The translations under genes were made by a program, and so were the position numbers. A model generated the notes under the pieces. It saw only the letters and a list, made by a program, of their open reading frames with translations. It was not told where the DNA came from and searched no databases. From the NCBI GenBank assembly GCA_028293025.1, contig JAQGLF010000006.1, forward strand, positions 1 through 33,597: DNA of 33,597 nucleotides. Direction: 5' to 3'. The DNA is from Alphaproteobacteria bacterium. Its GTDB lineage: Bacteria; Pseudomonadota; Alphaproteobacteria; Sphingomonadales; Sphingomonadaceae. Shown here piece after piece: positions 1 through 9,011 of the stretch (positions are counted from its first letter, which is position 1; each line of letters opens with the position of its first letter).

Positions 1-1
1 C

Positions 2-3000
2 TGGCTGCCGCCGGCTCCGGCCCGAGGCGCGCATGACAGCCGCCCGCTCGTCTCCGCTTTCTACGTTCCCTGGGACGAGGCCAGCGGCGCCTCGCTGCGC
101 CAGCATGTCGGCGAGCTCGACCAGGTGGTGCCCGCCCTCGCGACCGTCACCGGCCCCCGTCACGATTTCAAAATGGTCGCCGACCAGGTGTTCGACACCA
201 TCATCGCCGATGCGCCGCGCAAGCCGCAGGTGCTGCCGATGGTGCAGAACGTCGACGACAGCACATGGGACGGGCCGGACCTCGCGGCCTTGCTCCACGA
301 GCCCGCGGCGCGAGCGCGCCTGATCGCCCAGGTGAGCGGCCTCGTCGCCGCCCGCCACGGCGGCGGCGTGGTGTTCGATTTCGAGGATCTGCCCCCGACT
401 GCCCAGCCCGATTACAAGCGCTTCCTGATCGAGGTGCGCCGCGCCTTTGCGCCGCGCGGCCTCAGCGTCGGCGTCACCGTTCCGGTCGCCGATTCCGGCT
501 GGAACCTCGCCGATTACGGCCGCGTCGCCGACAAGGTCTATCTGATGCTCTACGACGAGCATTGGTCGACCGGCGATCCCGGCCCCGTCGCGTCGCAGAC
601 CTGGTTCGTGCAGCGGATGGTCGAGGCGGTACGCGCGATCGGCCCCGACAAGGCGGTCGCCGCGATCGCCAATTACGGCTTCGACTGGGCCAAGGGCCGG
701 ACGACCGAAAGCCAGGCGATCGAGGAAGCGTGGCTGTCCGCGCATGACAGCGAGGCGCAGATCCGCTTCGATCCGGTCAGCGGCAATCAGACCTTCGACT
801 ATGACGACGAGAATGGAACGACCCATCACGTCTGGATGGCCGATGCCGCGACGGCGTGGAACCAGCTGCGCGCGGCGCGGCTGGAAGGGGTGTCCGGGGT
901 CGCCTTGTGGCGGCTGGGCATGGAGGACCCGGGCGTCTGGGCCGATCTCGCCGCCTTCGGCCCTCGCAAGCCGGTGCCGGACCTCACGCTGCTTCGCAGC
1001 ACCAAGAATACCGACGTTCAGGGATCGGGCGAGATCCTCCGCATCGCAGCGACTCCGACCGACGGCAGCCGCGCCGTCGCCGCCGACGCGAAGGGCCTGA
1101 TCCGCGGCGAGACCTACAAGGTGCTGCCGACGCCTTATGTGGTCCGCCGGACCGGCTTCCGCCCCGGCCTCGTCGCCCTCACCTTCGACGACGGCCCGGA
1201 CGCCGACTGGACGCCGAAGATCCTCGACATCCTCAAGCAGAAAAACGTGCCGGCGACCTTCTTCGTCGTCGGCGAGAATGCGCTCTCCCATCCCCGCCTG
1301 CTCAATCGGATCGTCGCCGAGGGGCACGAGCTCGGCAATCACAGCTACACCCATCCCAACATGGCCTTGCTGTCCGAGCGGGGAGTGTCGCTCGAGCTCA
1401 ACGCGACCGAGCGGCTGGTCGAGGCCTATACCGGCCGCGGCATGCGGCTGTTCCGCGCGCCCTTCTTCGGCGACGCCGAGCCGACGACCGCGGACGAGCT
1501 GGGCCCGGCTCTGGCGGCGCAGCAGCGCGGCTATCTGAACGTCGGCCTCCACGTCGACACCGAGGATTGGCAGCGGCCGGGCGTCAAGGCGATCGTCGAC
1601 AATGCGGTCAACGAAGTCGCGGCCGGCACCGTCGAGCGGTCCGGCAACATCGTCCTGCTCCACGACGGCGGCGGCGACCGCTCGCAGACGGTGGAAGCGC
1701 TGCCGCAGCTGATCGACGCATTGCGCGCGCGCGGCTTCCGCTTCGTCCGCACCTCGGAGCTCGCCGGCGTCTCCAACGCCCAGGTGATGCCGAAGATCGA
1801 GGGCAGCGACCTCCTCGCCGTCCGCGCCGATGTCGGCGTCTTCATGGCGCTGGCGGGGCTGGCGGCCCTGCTCTCCTTCATCTTCTTCGTCGCCATCGCG
1901 CTCGGCATCGTCCGGGCGGTGTCGCTGACCGCCCTCGCCGCCACTGGCCGGCGGGAGGTTCCGCCCGAGGCCACCGACCAGCTCATCTCGGTGCTTATCC
2001 CCGCCTATAACGAAGCGAGGGTGATCGAATCCTCGGTGCACCGGGTGCTGGCCAGCCGCGGCGCCCAGATCGAAGTGATCGTGATCGACGACGGTTCGAG
2101 CGACGGCACCGGCGACATCGTCGCCCGGGCCTTCGCCCACGAGCCGCGGGTGCAGCTGCTGCGGCTCGCCAACGGCGGCAAGGCGCATGCGCTCAACCGC
2201 GGCCTCGACGTCGCCCATGGCGAGATCGTCGTCGCGCTCGACGCCGACACCCAGTTCGAGACGGAGACGATCGCCAGGCTCGCCCGCTGGTTCGCGCGGC
2301 CCGAGATCGGCGCCGTCGCCGGCAATGCGAAGGTCGGCAACCGCGTCAACCTCGTCACCCGCTGGCAGGCGGTGGAATATGTGACGGCGCAGAATCTCGA
2401 GCGCCGCGCCTTGTCCCGGCTCGACGCGATCATGGTCGTGCCGGGCGCGGTCGGCGCCTGGCGGCGGGCGGCGCTGGACGCGGTCGGCGGCTTCCCGCTC
2501 GATACGCTGGCGGAGGATCAGGACCTCACCATCGCCATCCAGCGAGCGGGCTGGAGAATCGCCAACGATCCGGACGCGGTCGCCTGGACGGAATCGCCGC
2601 AGACCCTCCGCGGCCTCGCCAAGCAGCGTTTCCGCTGGGCTTTCGGCACCCTCCAATGCCTGTGGAAGCACCGCGCCATCCTGCGCGAGGGCCGGCCGCG
2701 CGGCCTGGCGCTGATCGGCATACCGCAGGCCTGGCTGTTCCAGATCTTCTTCTCGCTCGTCTCGCCGCTGATCGACCTCGCGCTTTTGCTCAGCATCGTC
2801 TCGACGATCAGCAAGGTGCAGCAGCACGGCTGGGCCCAGACCCAGACCGACGTCTTCCGCATGGCGGCCTTCTGGCTGACCTTCGTCACCGTCGACATGG
2901 TCTGCGGCTGGATCGCCTATCGCATGGACGTCCGCCAGAAGCGCTTCCCGGCCTTCCTGCTGATCGCCCAGCGCTTCGTCTACCGCCAGATCATGTACTG

Positions 3001-3106
3001 GGTCGTGATCCGCGCGGTGACGGCGGCGCTGCGCGGCCGCTGGGTCGGCTGGGGCAAGCTCGAGCGGACCGGCCGGTCGACGGCGCCCTCGGCGGCGAGC
3101 GCCTAG
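2..3106 (+). CDS. Multidomain polysaccharide enzyme: GH18-like domain + NodB/CE4 polysaccharide deacetylase + membrane GT2 glycosyltransferase (5' truncated by window edge)
   Basis: Frame is open from base 2 (WLPPAPARGAHDSRPLVSAFYVPWDEAS...), so the gene begins outside the window. Motifs: GGVVFDFEDLP (GH18-like), LVALTFDDGPDADWTPKILDIL and GHELGNHSYTHPN (NodB), TM segment FMALAGLAALLSFIFFVAIALGIV, then LISVLIPAYNEA...DDGSSDGT...ALDADT...EDQDLTIAIQ...QRFRW (processive GT2). Confidence 0.9.
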   Translation, partial: WLPPAPARGAHDSRPLVSAFYVPWDEASGASLRQHVGELDQVVPALATVTGPRHDFKMVADQVFDTIIADAPRKPQVLPMVQNVDDSTWDGPDLAALLHEPAARARLIAQVSGLVAARHGGGVVFDFEDLPPTAQPDYKRFLIEVRRAFAPRGLSVGVTVPVADSGWNLADYGRVADKVYLMLYDEHWSTGDPGPVASQTWFVQRMVEAVRAIGPDKAVAAIANYGFDWAKGRTTESQAIEEAWLSAHDSEAQIRFDPVSGNQTFDYDDENGTTHHVWMADAATAWNQLRAARLEGVSGVALWRLGMEDPGVWADLAAFGPRKPVPDLTLLRSTKNTDVQGSGEILRIAATPTDGSRAVAADAKGLIRGETYKVLPTPYVVRRTGFRPGLVALTFDDGPDADWTPKILDILKQKNVPATFFVVGENALSHPRLLNRIVAEGHELGNHSYTHPNMALLSERGVSLELNATERLVEAYTGRGMRLFRAPFFGDAEPTTADELGPALAAQQRGYLNVGLHVDTEDWQRPGVKAIVDNAVNEVAAGTVERSGNIVLLHDGGGDRSQTVEALPQLIDALRARGFRFVRTSELAGVSNAQVMPKIEGSDLLAVRADVGVFMALAGLAALLSFIFFVAIALGIVRAVSLTALAATGRREVPPEATDQLISVLIPAYNEARVIESSVHRVLASRGAQIEVIVIDDGSSDGTGDIVARAFAHEPRVQLLRLANGGKAHALNRGLDVAHGEIVVALDADTQFETETIARLARWFARPEIGAVAGNAKVGNRVNLVTRWQAVEYVTAQNLERRALSRLDAIMVVPGAVGAWRRAALDAVGGFPLDTLAEDQDLTIAIQRAGWRIANDPDAVAWTESPQTLRGLAKQRFRWAFGTLQCLWKHRAILREGRPRGLALIGIPQAWLFQIFFSLVSPLIDLALLLSIVSTISKVQQHGWAQTQTDVFRMAAFWLTFVTVDMVCGWIAYRMDVRQKRFPAFLLIAQRFVYRQIMYWVVIRAVTAALRGRWVGWGKLERTGRSTAPSAASA

Positions 3107-3696
3107 GCCGGATCGACCCGGCCGCGGGGCAGCATCCGCACCAGCACCCGGTCGCGCAGCACGAAATGGTGATAGAGCGCGGCCGCCGCGTGGCCCGCGG
3201 CGATGACGATGATCGCCCAGCCGACCTGGTTGTGCCGCTCCATCAGGGTCTCATGCTGCGCCCGCGTCATCGGCGCGATCAAGGGCGGGATCTGCAGCCC
3301 GAAGAAGCTCATCGACTCCCCTTCCGACCAGCGGACGATATAGCCCAGCGCCGACTGGGCGAGCAGCAGCAGATAGAGAAGATACTGGACCGCCTTGGCG
3401 AGGCGATCGTCCCAGCCCCGCGTCGCCGGCTCGACCTGATGCCCCGGCGTCAGGCGCCAGACGATCCGCGCCACGACGACGATGCTGAGCAGGATGCCGA
3501 GCGACATGTGGCTGGCGATCATCAGATGGCGCGTCGGCCGCGCGAACAGGCCCCACAATTCCGCCGAGGCGAAGTTGAGGAGGACGAGGACGACGGTGAT
3601 CCAGTGCAAAGCGATCGAAACGCCGTCGTAGCGGGTGCGGGTGGCGGTGGCGGCGATTCGGGTCGCCTCGTCGAGCGGTGCGCGGCTTGGTGTCAT
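3103..3696 (-). CDS. Cytochrome b561 family protein
   Basis: MTPSRAPLDEATR...RYDGVSIALHWITVVLVLLNFASAELWG...HMSLGILLSIVVVARIVWRLTPGH; four hydrophobic segments with conserved His (ALHW, SHMSLG, AAGHAAAALYHHFVLRD). Start chosen at ATG 3696, inside the longer ORF. Confidence 0.87.
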   Translation of the reverse strand: MTPSRAPLDEATRIAATATRTRYDGVSIALHWITVVLVLLNFASAELWGLFARPTRHLMIASHMSLGILLSIVVVARIVWRLTPGHQVEPATRGWDDRLAKAVQYLLYLLLLAQSALGYIVRWSEGESMSFFGLQIPPLIAPMTRAQHETLMERHNQVGWAIIVIAAGHAAAALYHHFVLRDRVLVRMLPRGRVDPA

Positions 3697-3745
3697 GGCC
3701 GAACAATGCCCGAGACCGCCGCTTGTTGCAGCCCGGTCCGACAGA

Positions 3746-6169
3746 CTAGCCGGTGACCGTGAGCTTCGTGCTCTTGAGGTCGACCGAATTGGGGCCGGCA
3801 TGGATGGTGAAGGTGCCCGGTTCGACGACATGCTTCATGTGGATGTCCCACAAAGCGAGGTCGTCGGGCGTGATCTCGAACGTCACCGTCTTCCGCTCGC
3901 CCGGCTGCAGCGTCACCCGGCGGAAATGCTTGAGCTCGATCACCGGCCGCGTCACCGACGCCTCGTCGTCGCGGATATAGAGCTGGACGACCTCGTCGCC
4001 GGCGCGGCGGCCGGTATTGGCGACGTCGACGCTCACCCGCACCGTCTCGCCGATACGGATCGCCGGCCGCTCCAGCCGCGGCGCCGACATGTCGAAGCTC
4101 GTATAGCTTAGGCCGTAGCCGAAGGGATAAAGCGGCGCGGTGGTGTCGAACAGATAGCCGCGCCGGGCCGTCGGCTTGTGATTGTAGAAGATCGGCAGCT
4201 GGCCGGCCGAGCGGGCGATCGACACCGGCAGCTTGCCGCCCGGATCGGCGCGGCCGAACAGCACGTCGGCGACGGCGTTGCCGGTCTCCTGGCCCAGATA
4301 CCAGCCTTCGATCAGGGCTGGGGCGTTCTGCGCGAGATAATTGACCGAGAGCGGCCGGCCGTTGAGCAGGATCACCACGGTCGGCTTGCCGAGCGCGAAG
4401 ACCGCTTGGGCGAGGTCGTTCTGCTGGCCGATCAGGTCGAGCGAGGAGCGGTCGCCGAGATGGGTGTCGGCCCAGGCCTCGCGGCTGGTCTGCTCGTTGT
4501 CGCCGAGCACCATCACCACCACGTCCGCCTTGCGCGCCGTCTCGACCGCGTCGGCGATCAGGCGGCGATTCACTTCCGGGTCGGTCAGCCGCACCTCGTC
4601 CTGCGCCCAGATCCTTTGCTCGGTGACGCGCACGCCTTCGGAATAATCGACGGCGAAGCGGCCCTTCGCCTCGTTCCGGATGCCTTCGAGGACGCTGACG
4701 ACATGGCCCGGCTGATCGCTATAGCCGCCGATCGGCGTGTCGGCGGCATGGTGGCCGAGCACGGCGATGCGGTGGATGCGGCTCGCGTCGAGCGGCAGCA
4801 CCCCCTGGTCGTTCTTGAGCAGGACCATCGCCCGCCGCGCCGCCTCGCGCGCCAGCGCGATGGCGTCGGGCGTCGCCGTCTTCCGCTCGGCCGCTTTGGC
4901 ATCGACATAGGGGTGCTCGAACAGGCCCGCCTCGAACTTCATCGCGAGGATGCGGCGGACCGAGGCATCGACCTCGGCGATCGGCACGCGGCCTGAGCGG
5001 ACGAGCTCGGGGAGCAGGGCATAAGCCTCGCCGTCGGGCGTCTCGGCGTCGACGCCGGAGTCCAGCGCCCGCACCCCCGCATCGGCGATGCTCGAGAACA
5101 TGTGGTGGCGGGCGACCAGCTCGCGGATCGCGAAATAGTCGCTGATGACCGCGCCCCGATAGCCCCATTCGCCGCGCAGCACATCGGTCAGCAGCCATTT
5201 GTTGGCATGCGAGGGGACGCCGTCGATCTCGTTATAGGACGCCATGACCGAGCGGACCGGCAGCGTCTTCACCGCCCGCTCGAAGGGCGGGAAGAAATCG
5301 GTGCGAAGCTCGCGTTCGCCGAGATCGGCCGGGCCGACATTGGTGCCGTTCTCCGGCTGGCCGTGGCCGGTCAGATGTTTCAGCGTCACGAACACCTTGT
5401 CGGGCGCCAGCGGCAGGGTCTCGCCCTGGAAGCCGCGGATCGCGGCAAGGCCCATTTCGGAGACGAGCACCGGATCCTCGCCATAGGTCTCCTCGATCCG
5501 TCCCCAGCGCGGATCGCGGGCGACGTCGACCACTGGCGCCAGGGCCAGATCGGCGCCGCGCGCCCGCATCTCGCGCGCCGCGACCGAGAAGATTCGGGTG
5601 AGCAGGGCCGGATCCCAGGTGCTGGCGAGGCCGATCGCCTGCGGGAAGCTGGTCGCGCCGCGGGCGACATAGCCGTGCAGCGACTCCTCGTGCATCAGCA
5701 TCGGGATGCCGAGCCGCGTATGCTCCACTGCCCAATGCTGGGCCGCATTGGTGTAATCGGCGGTCTCGCGCGCGTTGCGGCCGATCGCGCCCGCCGCCGC
5801 GCCCGCGGCTCCGTTCGCCGCCACCGTCACGCCGCGCCGGTCGGAGGGGCGGGCGATCTGGCCAATACCGTCCGGGAAAGCCTGCGAGGCTTTCTCGGGC
5901 GAGAAGGTGCCGTCGGGCGTCTGGATCCGATCCTTATGCTCCCAGACGCTCTGCAGCTGGGCCGCTTTCTCCTCCAGGGTCATGCGGGCGAGCAGATCCT
6001 CGACGCGCCGCTCGACCGGCTGCGAACCATCCTTGTAGAGCGGCCCGGCGGTCGCCGGCCTGGCGATAGAGACGGAGGCGAGGCCCGCGACCGCCACGGC
6101 CGCGGCGCAACCCGCGATCAGGAGCTGCACGGCGCCCTTCGCGCTCAGCCTGCGCCCGGCTCGTTCCAT
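3746..6169 (-). CDS. GH3 family glycosidase (beta-glucosidase/beta-xylosidase), exported
   Basis: Signal-like N-terminus (MERAGRRLSAKGAVQLLIAGCAAAVAVAGLASVSIARPATA); GH3 motifs KHLTGHGQPENGTN, VISDYFAIREL, C-terminal Fn3-like domain (GDEVVQLYIRDDEASVTRP). Start at 6169 preferred over 6217: AGGAGGAGAGG lies upstream and the longer start would overlap an operator-like palindrome. Confidence 0.9.
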   Translation of the reverse strand: MERAGRRLSAKGAVQLLIAGCAAAVAVAGLASVSIARPATAGPLYKDGSQPVERRVEDLLARMTLEEKAAQLQSVWEHKDRIQTPDGTFSPEKASQAFPDGIGQIARPSDRRGVTVAANGAAGAAAGAIGRNARETADYTNAAQHWAVEHTRLGIPMLMHEESLHGYVARGATSFPQAIGLASTWDPALLTRIFSVAAREMRARGADLALAPVVDVARDPRWGRIEETYGEDPVLVSEMGLAAIRGFQGETLPLAPDKVFVTLKHLTGHGQPENGTNVGPADLGERELRTDFFPPFERAVKTLPVRSVMASYNEIDGVPSHANKWLLTDVLRGEWGYRGAVISDYFAIRELVARHHMFSSIADAGVRALDSGVDAETPDGEAYALLPELVRSGRVPIAEVDASVRRILAMKFEAGLFEHPYVDAKAAERKTATPDAIALAREAARRAMVLLKNDQGVLPLDASRIHRIAVLGHHAADTPIGGYSDQPGHVVSVLEGIRNEAKGRFAVDYSEGVRVTEQRIWAQDEVRLTDPEVNRRLIADAVETARKADVVVMVLGDNEQTSREAWADTHLGDRSSLDLIGQQNDLAQAVFALGKPTVVILLNGRPLSVNYLAQNAPALIEGWYLGQETGNAVADVLFGRADPGGKLPVSIARSAGQLPIFYNHKPTARRGYLFDTTAPLYPFGYGLSYTSFDMSAPRLERPAIRIGETVRVSVDVANTGRRAGDEVVQLYIRDDEASVTRPVIELKHFRRVTLQPGERKTVTFEITPDDLALWDIHMKHVVEPGTFTIHAGPNSVDLKSTKLTVTG

Positions 6170-6204
6170 CGCTCCTCTCCTCCTGTCGCGGCTTCGCGGC
6201 CGCA

Positions 6205-6218
6205 TGTTAGCGCTCACA
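6205..6218. promoter_or_regulatory. Candidate LacI-family operator TGTTAGCGCTCACA
   Basis: Near-palindrome matching the GTTAGCGCTAAC site at 7442; lies between the divergent GH3 and lacI-type genes. Confidence 0.6.
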
Positions 6219-6291
6219 CTAGCCTACGGAGGGCATCCGTCAATTGCATTGCCCGTCCCGCTCCCATAGGCTCCCTTCCGGAAGGGAAACC

Positions 6292-7407
6292 ATGACCAAG
6301 TCAAGCCGGAGAAGCCGCGGGACCGCGACGATCGGGGATGTCGCGCGCGCGGCGGGCGTCTCGGCGATGACCGTGTCGCGCGTCATCAACAGCGGCCAGA
6401 ATGTGCGCGAGACGACGCGCCACGCCGTGCTCGAGGCGGTCAAGAAGCTGAATTACTCGCCCAATACCGCCGCGCGCAGCCTCGCCGCCGGCGAAGCGAC
6501 CCATATCGGCATGCTCTACGCCAATCCGAGCGCCGCCTATCTCAGCCAGTTCCTGATCGGCGCGCTGCACGCCGCCCGCCGCGCCGGCTGCCATTTGGTC
6601 ATCGAATCCTGCGAGTCCGAGGATGCGGACGAGCAGGCCGAGGTCACCCGCCGCTTCGCGACCAGCGACGTCGAGGGCGTCGTGCTGCCGCCCCCGCTCT
6701 CCGAATCGCAGCCGATCATCGCCGAGCTGGCGGCGATCGGCATTCCGGTCGTCACCGTCGCGATGGGGACGCCGGCGGAGGACAGCCTCAACGTCCGCAT
6801 CGACGATTTCGCCGCCGCCATGGAGATGACCCGCTACCTGCTCAGCCTCGGCCATCGCAGCATCGGCTTCATCAAGGGCCATCCCAATCATATCGCCAGC
6901 CACGACCGCGCCCGCGGCTTCGCCGCAGCGTTGCAGGAATATGACGTCGATCCGGACGAGGCGCCGATCGAGCAGGGCTATTTCACCTATCGTTCCGGCC
7001 TCGCCGCCAGCGAGCGCCTGCTCTCCCGCCCGAACCCGCCGAGTGCGATCTTCGCCAGCAACGACGACATGGCGGCGGCGGCGATCAGCGTCGCCCACCG
7101 CCGCGGCCTCACCGTGCCGGGGGACCTCAGCGTCGTCGGCTTCGACGACACCTCGCTCGCCACCACCGTCTGGCCCGAGCTGACGACGGTCAAGCAGCCG
7201 ATCTCGGCGATGGCCGAGGCGGCGCTCGAGCTGCTCCTCGCCGATCTCCGCAGCCGCCGTTCGGGAAGCCCGCGCCGTTCCGCCGAACGGGTTCTGGAGC
7301 ATGAGCTGATCGTTCGCGAATCCTCGGCGCCGCCGGGCGCCCGCTGGCTGGGACGGGCCCGCGCGGCGCGTCCGGCCTCCGTCAAGGCGACGTCGGGAGC
7401 ACGCTGA
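6292..7407 (+). CDS. LacI family transcriptional regulator (probable xylose regulator)
   Basis: HTH TIGDVARAAGVSAMTVSRVINSGQNVRETTRHAVLEAVKKLNYSPNTAARSLA; periplasmic-binding-like core with PSAIFASNDDMAAAAISVAHRRGLTVPGDLSVVGFDDT. ATG at 6292 preceded by GGAAGGG. Confidence 0.93.
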   Translation: MTKSSRRSRGTATIGDVARAAGVSAMTVSRVINSGQNVRETTRHAVLEAVKKLNYSPNTAARSLAAGEATHIGMLYANPSAAYLSQFLIGALHAARRAGCHLVIESCESEDADEQAEVTRRFATSDVEGVVLPPPLSESQPIIAELAAIGIPVVTVAMGTPAEDSLNVRIDDFAAAMEMTRYLLSLGHRSIGFIKGHPNHIASHDRARGFAAALQEYDVDPDEAPIEQGYFTYRSGLAASERLLSRPNPPSAIFASNDDMAAAAISVAHRRGLTVPGDLSVVGFDDTSLATTVWPELTTVKQPISAMAEAALELLLADLRSRRSGSPRRSAERVLEHELIVRESSAPPGARWLGRARAARPASVKATSGAR

Positions 7408-7441
7408 GCGAGCGCCGAATTAGACTGGTGCAGGGCCTCCC

Positions 7442-7453
7442 GTTAGCGCTAAC
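7442..7453. promoter_or_regulatory. Candidate LacI-family operator GTTAGCGCTAAC (perfect 12-bp palindrome)
   Basis: Perfect palindrome with central CG, 46 bp upstream of the sugar porter start. Confidence 0.72.
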
Positions 7454-7498
7454 AGAGATCGACACCGCCCGAAGGCGGGAGACTGGGAGGAGAGGATC

Positions 7499-8938
7499 AT
7501 GACGGAAGCGAGCCCGGCACGGGCCAATATGGGCTTCATCGGCGCCATCGTCGCGGTGGCGACCATCGGCGGCTTCCTGTTCGGCTATGACAGCGGCGCC
7601 GTGAACGGCACCCAGCCGGGACTTACCGCGGCCTTCGGCCTTGTTCCCGAAAGCTTCTCGCCGGGGAACGGGCTCGCCTTCACCGTCGCCTCGCTGCTGA
7701 TCGGCTGCTTCATCGGCGCCTTCTTCGCCGGCCGCCTGGCGGACGTCGCCGGCCGGCGCAACGTGATGAGGATGGCTGCGGTTCTGTTCCTGGTGGGCGC
7801 GCTCGTGCAGGGTCTCGCCCACGATCATTTGATCTTCGTCCTCGCCCGAATCCTCGGCGGCATGGCGGTGGGGGCGGCAAGCGTCCTCTCGCCCGCCTAC
7901 ATCTCCGAAGTCGCGCCCGCGAGCATTCGCGGCCGCATGACGACCGTGCAGCAGATCATGATCATCACCGGCCTCACCGCCGCGTTCGTGGTCAATTATT
8001 TCCTGGCCGCCGCCGCGGGTGTCTCCACCGCTACATTCTGGGGCGGTCTCGAAGCTTGGCGCTGGATGTACCTGATCCAGACGCTCCCGGCGGCAATTTT
8101 CCTCGTCGCCTTGTTCTTCATTCCCGAGAGCCCGCGCTACCTGGTTTCCAAGGGGCGTCTGGACACTGCCCGCATTGTGCTGACCAAGCTGTTCGGCGGG
8201 GACGTCGCCGACGCCAAGCTCGACGAGATCCGTGCCACGTTCAGCGCCGATCACCGGCCGCAGCTCCGCGACGTGCTCGCACCGGCGGGCGCGCCGGGCT
8301 TCCTCGGCATCCGCCCGATCGTCTGGGTGGGCATCATGCTGGCGGTGTTCCAGCAGCTCGTCGGCATCAACGTCATCTTCTATTACGGCGCGACTTTGTG
8401 GCAGCTCGCCGGCTTCAGCGAGAGCGATTCGCTGCTGATCAACATCGTCTCCGGCGCCGTCTCGATCGCCGCCTGCTTCGTGACCATCGCCGTCATCGAC
8501 AAGATCGGCCGCAAGCCGCTGCTGCTGTTCGGCTCGGCGGGGATGGCGGTGACCTTGTTCGTCATGGTCTACGCGTTCAGCCACGGCTCGCTCGACGCGA
8601 AGCACCATCTCGTCCTTTCCGCCGATCTCGGCCGCATCGCCGTGGTCGCCGCCAACCTTTACGTGATCTTCTTCAACGTCTCCTGGGGCCCGGTGATGTG
8701 GGTCATGCTCGGCGAGATGTTCCCGAACCAGATCCGCGGGTCGGCGCTGGCGGTCGCCGGCTTCTGCCAATGGTTCGCCAACTTCCTCATCACCTTCAGC
8801 TTCCCGCCGATGGCGGAAAAACTCGGCCTGGCGGGGAGCTACACCTTCTATGCCGTGTGCTCGGTGATCAGCTTCTTCCTGGTGCAGAAGTTCGTCCGCG
8901 AGACCAAGGGCAAGGAGCTGGAGCAGATGCAGGGCTGA
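7499..8938 (+). CDS. xylE: MFS sugar porter (probable D-xylose:H+ symporter)
   Basis: Sugar porter signatures GGFLFGYDSGAVNGTQ, GRLADVAGRRNVM, PAYISEVAPASIRGRM, PESPRYLVSKGR, QQLVGINVIFYYG, FVRETKGKELEQM; GGGAGGAG RBS; adjacent to Weimberg genes. Confidence 0.88.
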   Translation: MTEASPARANMGFIGAIVAVATIGGFLFGYDSGAVNGTQPGLTAAFGLVPESFSPGNGLAFTVASLLIGCFIGAFFAGRLADVAGRRNVMRMAAVLFLVGALVQGLAHDHLIFVLARILGGMAVGAASVLSPAYISEVAPASIRGRMTTVQQIMIITGLTAAFVVNYFLAAAAGVSTATFWGGLEAWRWMYLIQTLPAAIFLVALFFIPESPRYLVSKGRLDTARIVLTKLFGGDVADAKLDEIRATFSADHRPQLRDVLAPAGAPGFLGIRPIVWVGIMLAVFQQLVGINVIFYYGATLWQLAGFSESDSLLINIVSGAVSIAACFVTIAVIDKIGRKPLLLFGSAGMAVTLFVMVYAFSHGSLDAKHHLVLSADLGRIAVVAANLYVIFFNVSWGPVMWVMLGEMFPNQIRGSALAVAGFCQWFANFLITFSFPPMAEKLGLAGSYTFYAVCSVISFFLVQKFVRETKGKELEQMQG

Positions 8939-8966
8939 CGCCAGCGCATCGCCGGTTGATTTTTCG

Positions 8967-8994
8967 GGGGGTGCCGTCGCAAGGCGGTGCCCCC
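8967..8994 (+). terminator. Stable hairpin with GCAA tetraloop between sugar porter and dehydratase genes (attenuator/processing-like)
   Basis: GGGGGTGCCGTC-GCAA-GGCGGTGCCCCC: 12-bp stem including three G-U pairs, followed by TTCTTTT. Confidence 0.45.
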
Positions 8995-9011
8995 TTCTTT
9001 TGGAGGCTGAA

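Noticed and set aside
7465-7478. CCGCC-CGAA-GGCGG hairpin in the sugar porter leader
   Set aside because: Short 5-bp GC stem expected by chance at this base composition; no evidence of riboswitch-like structure.
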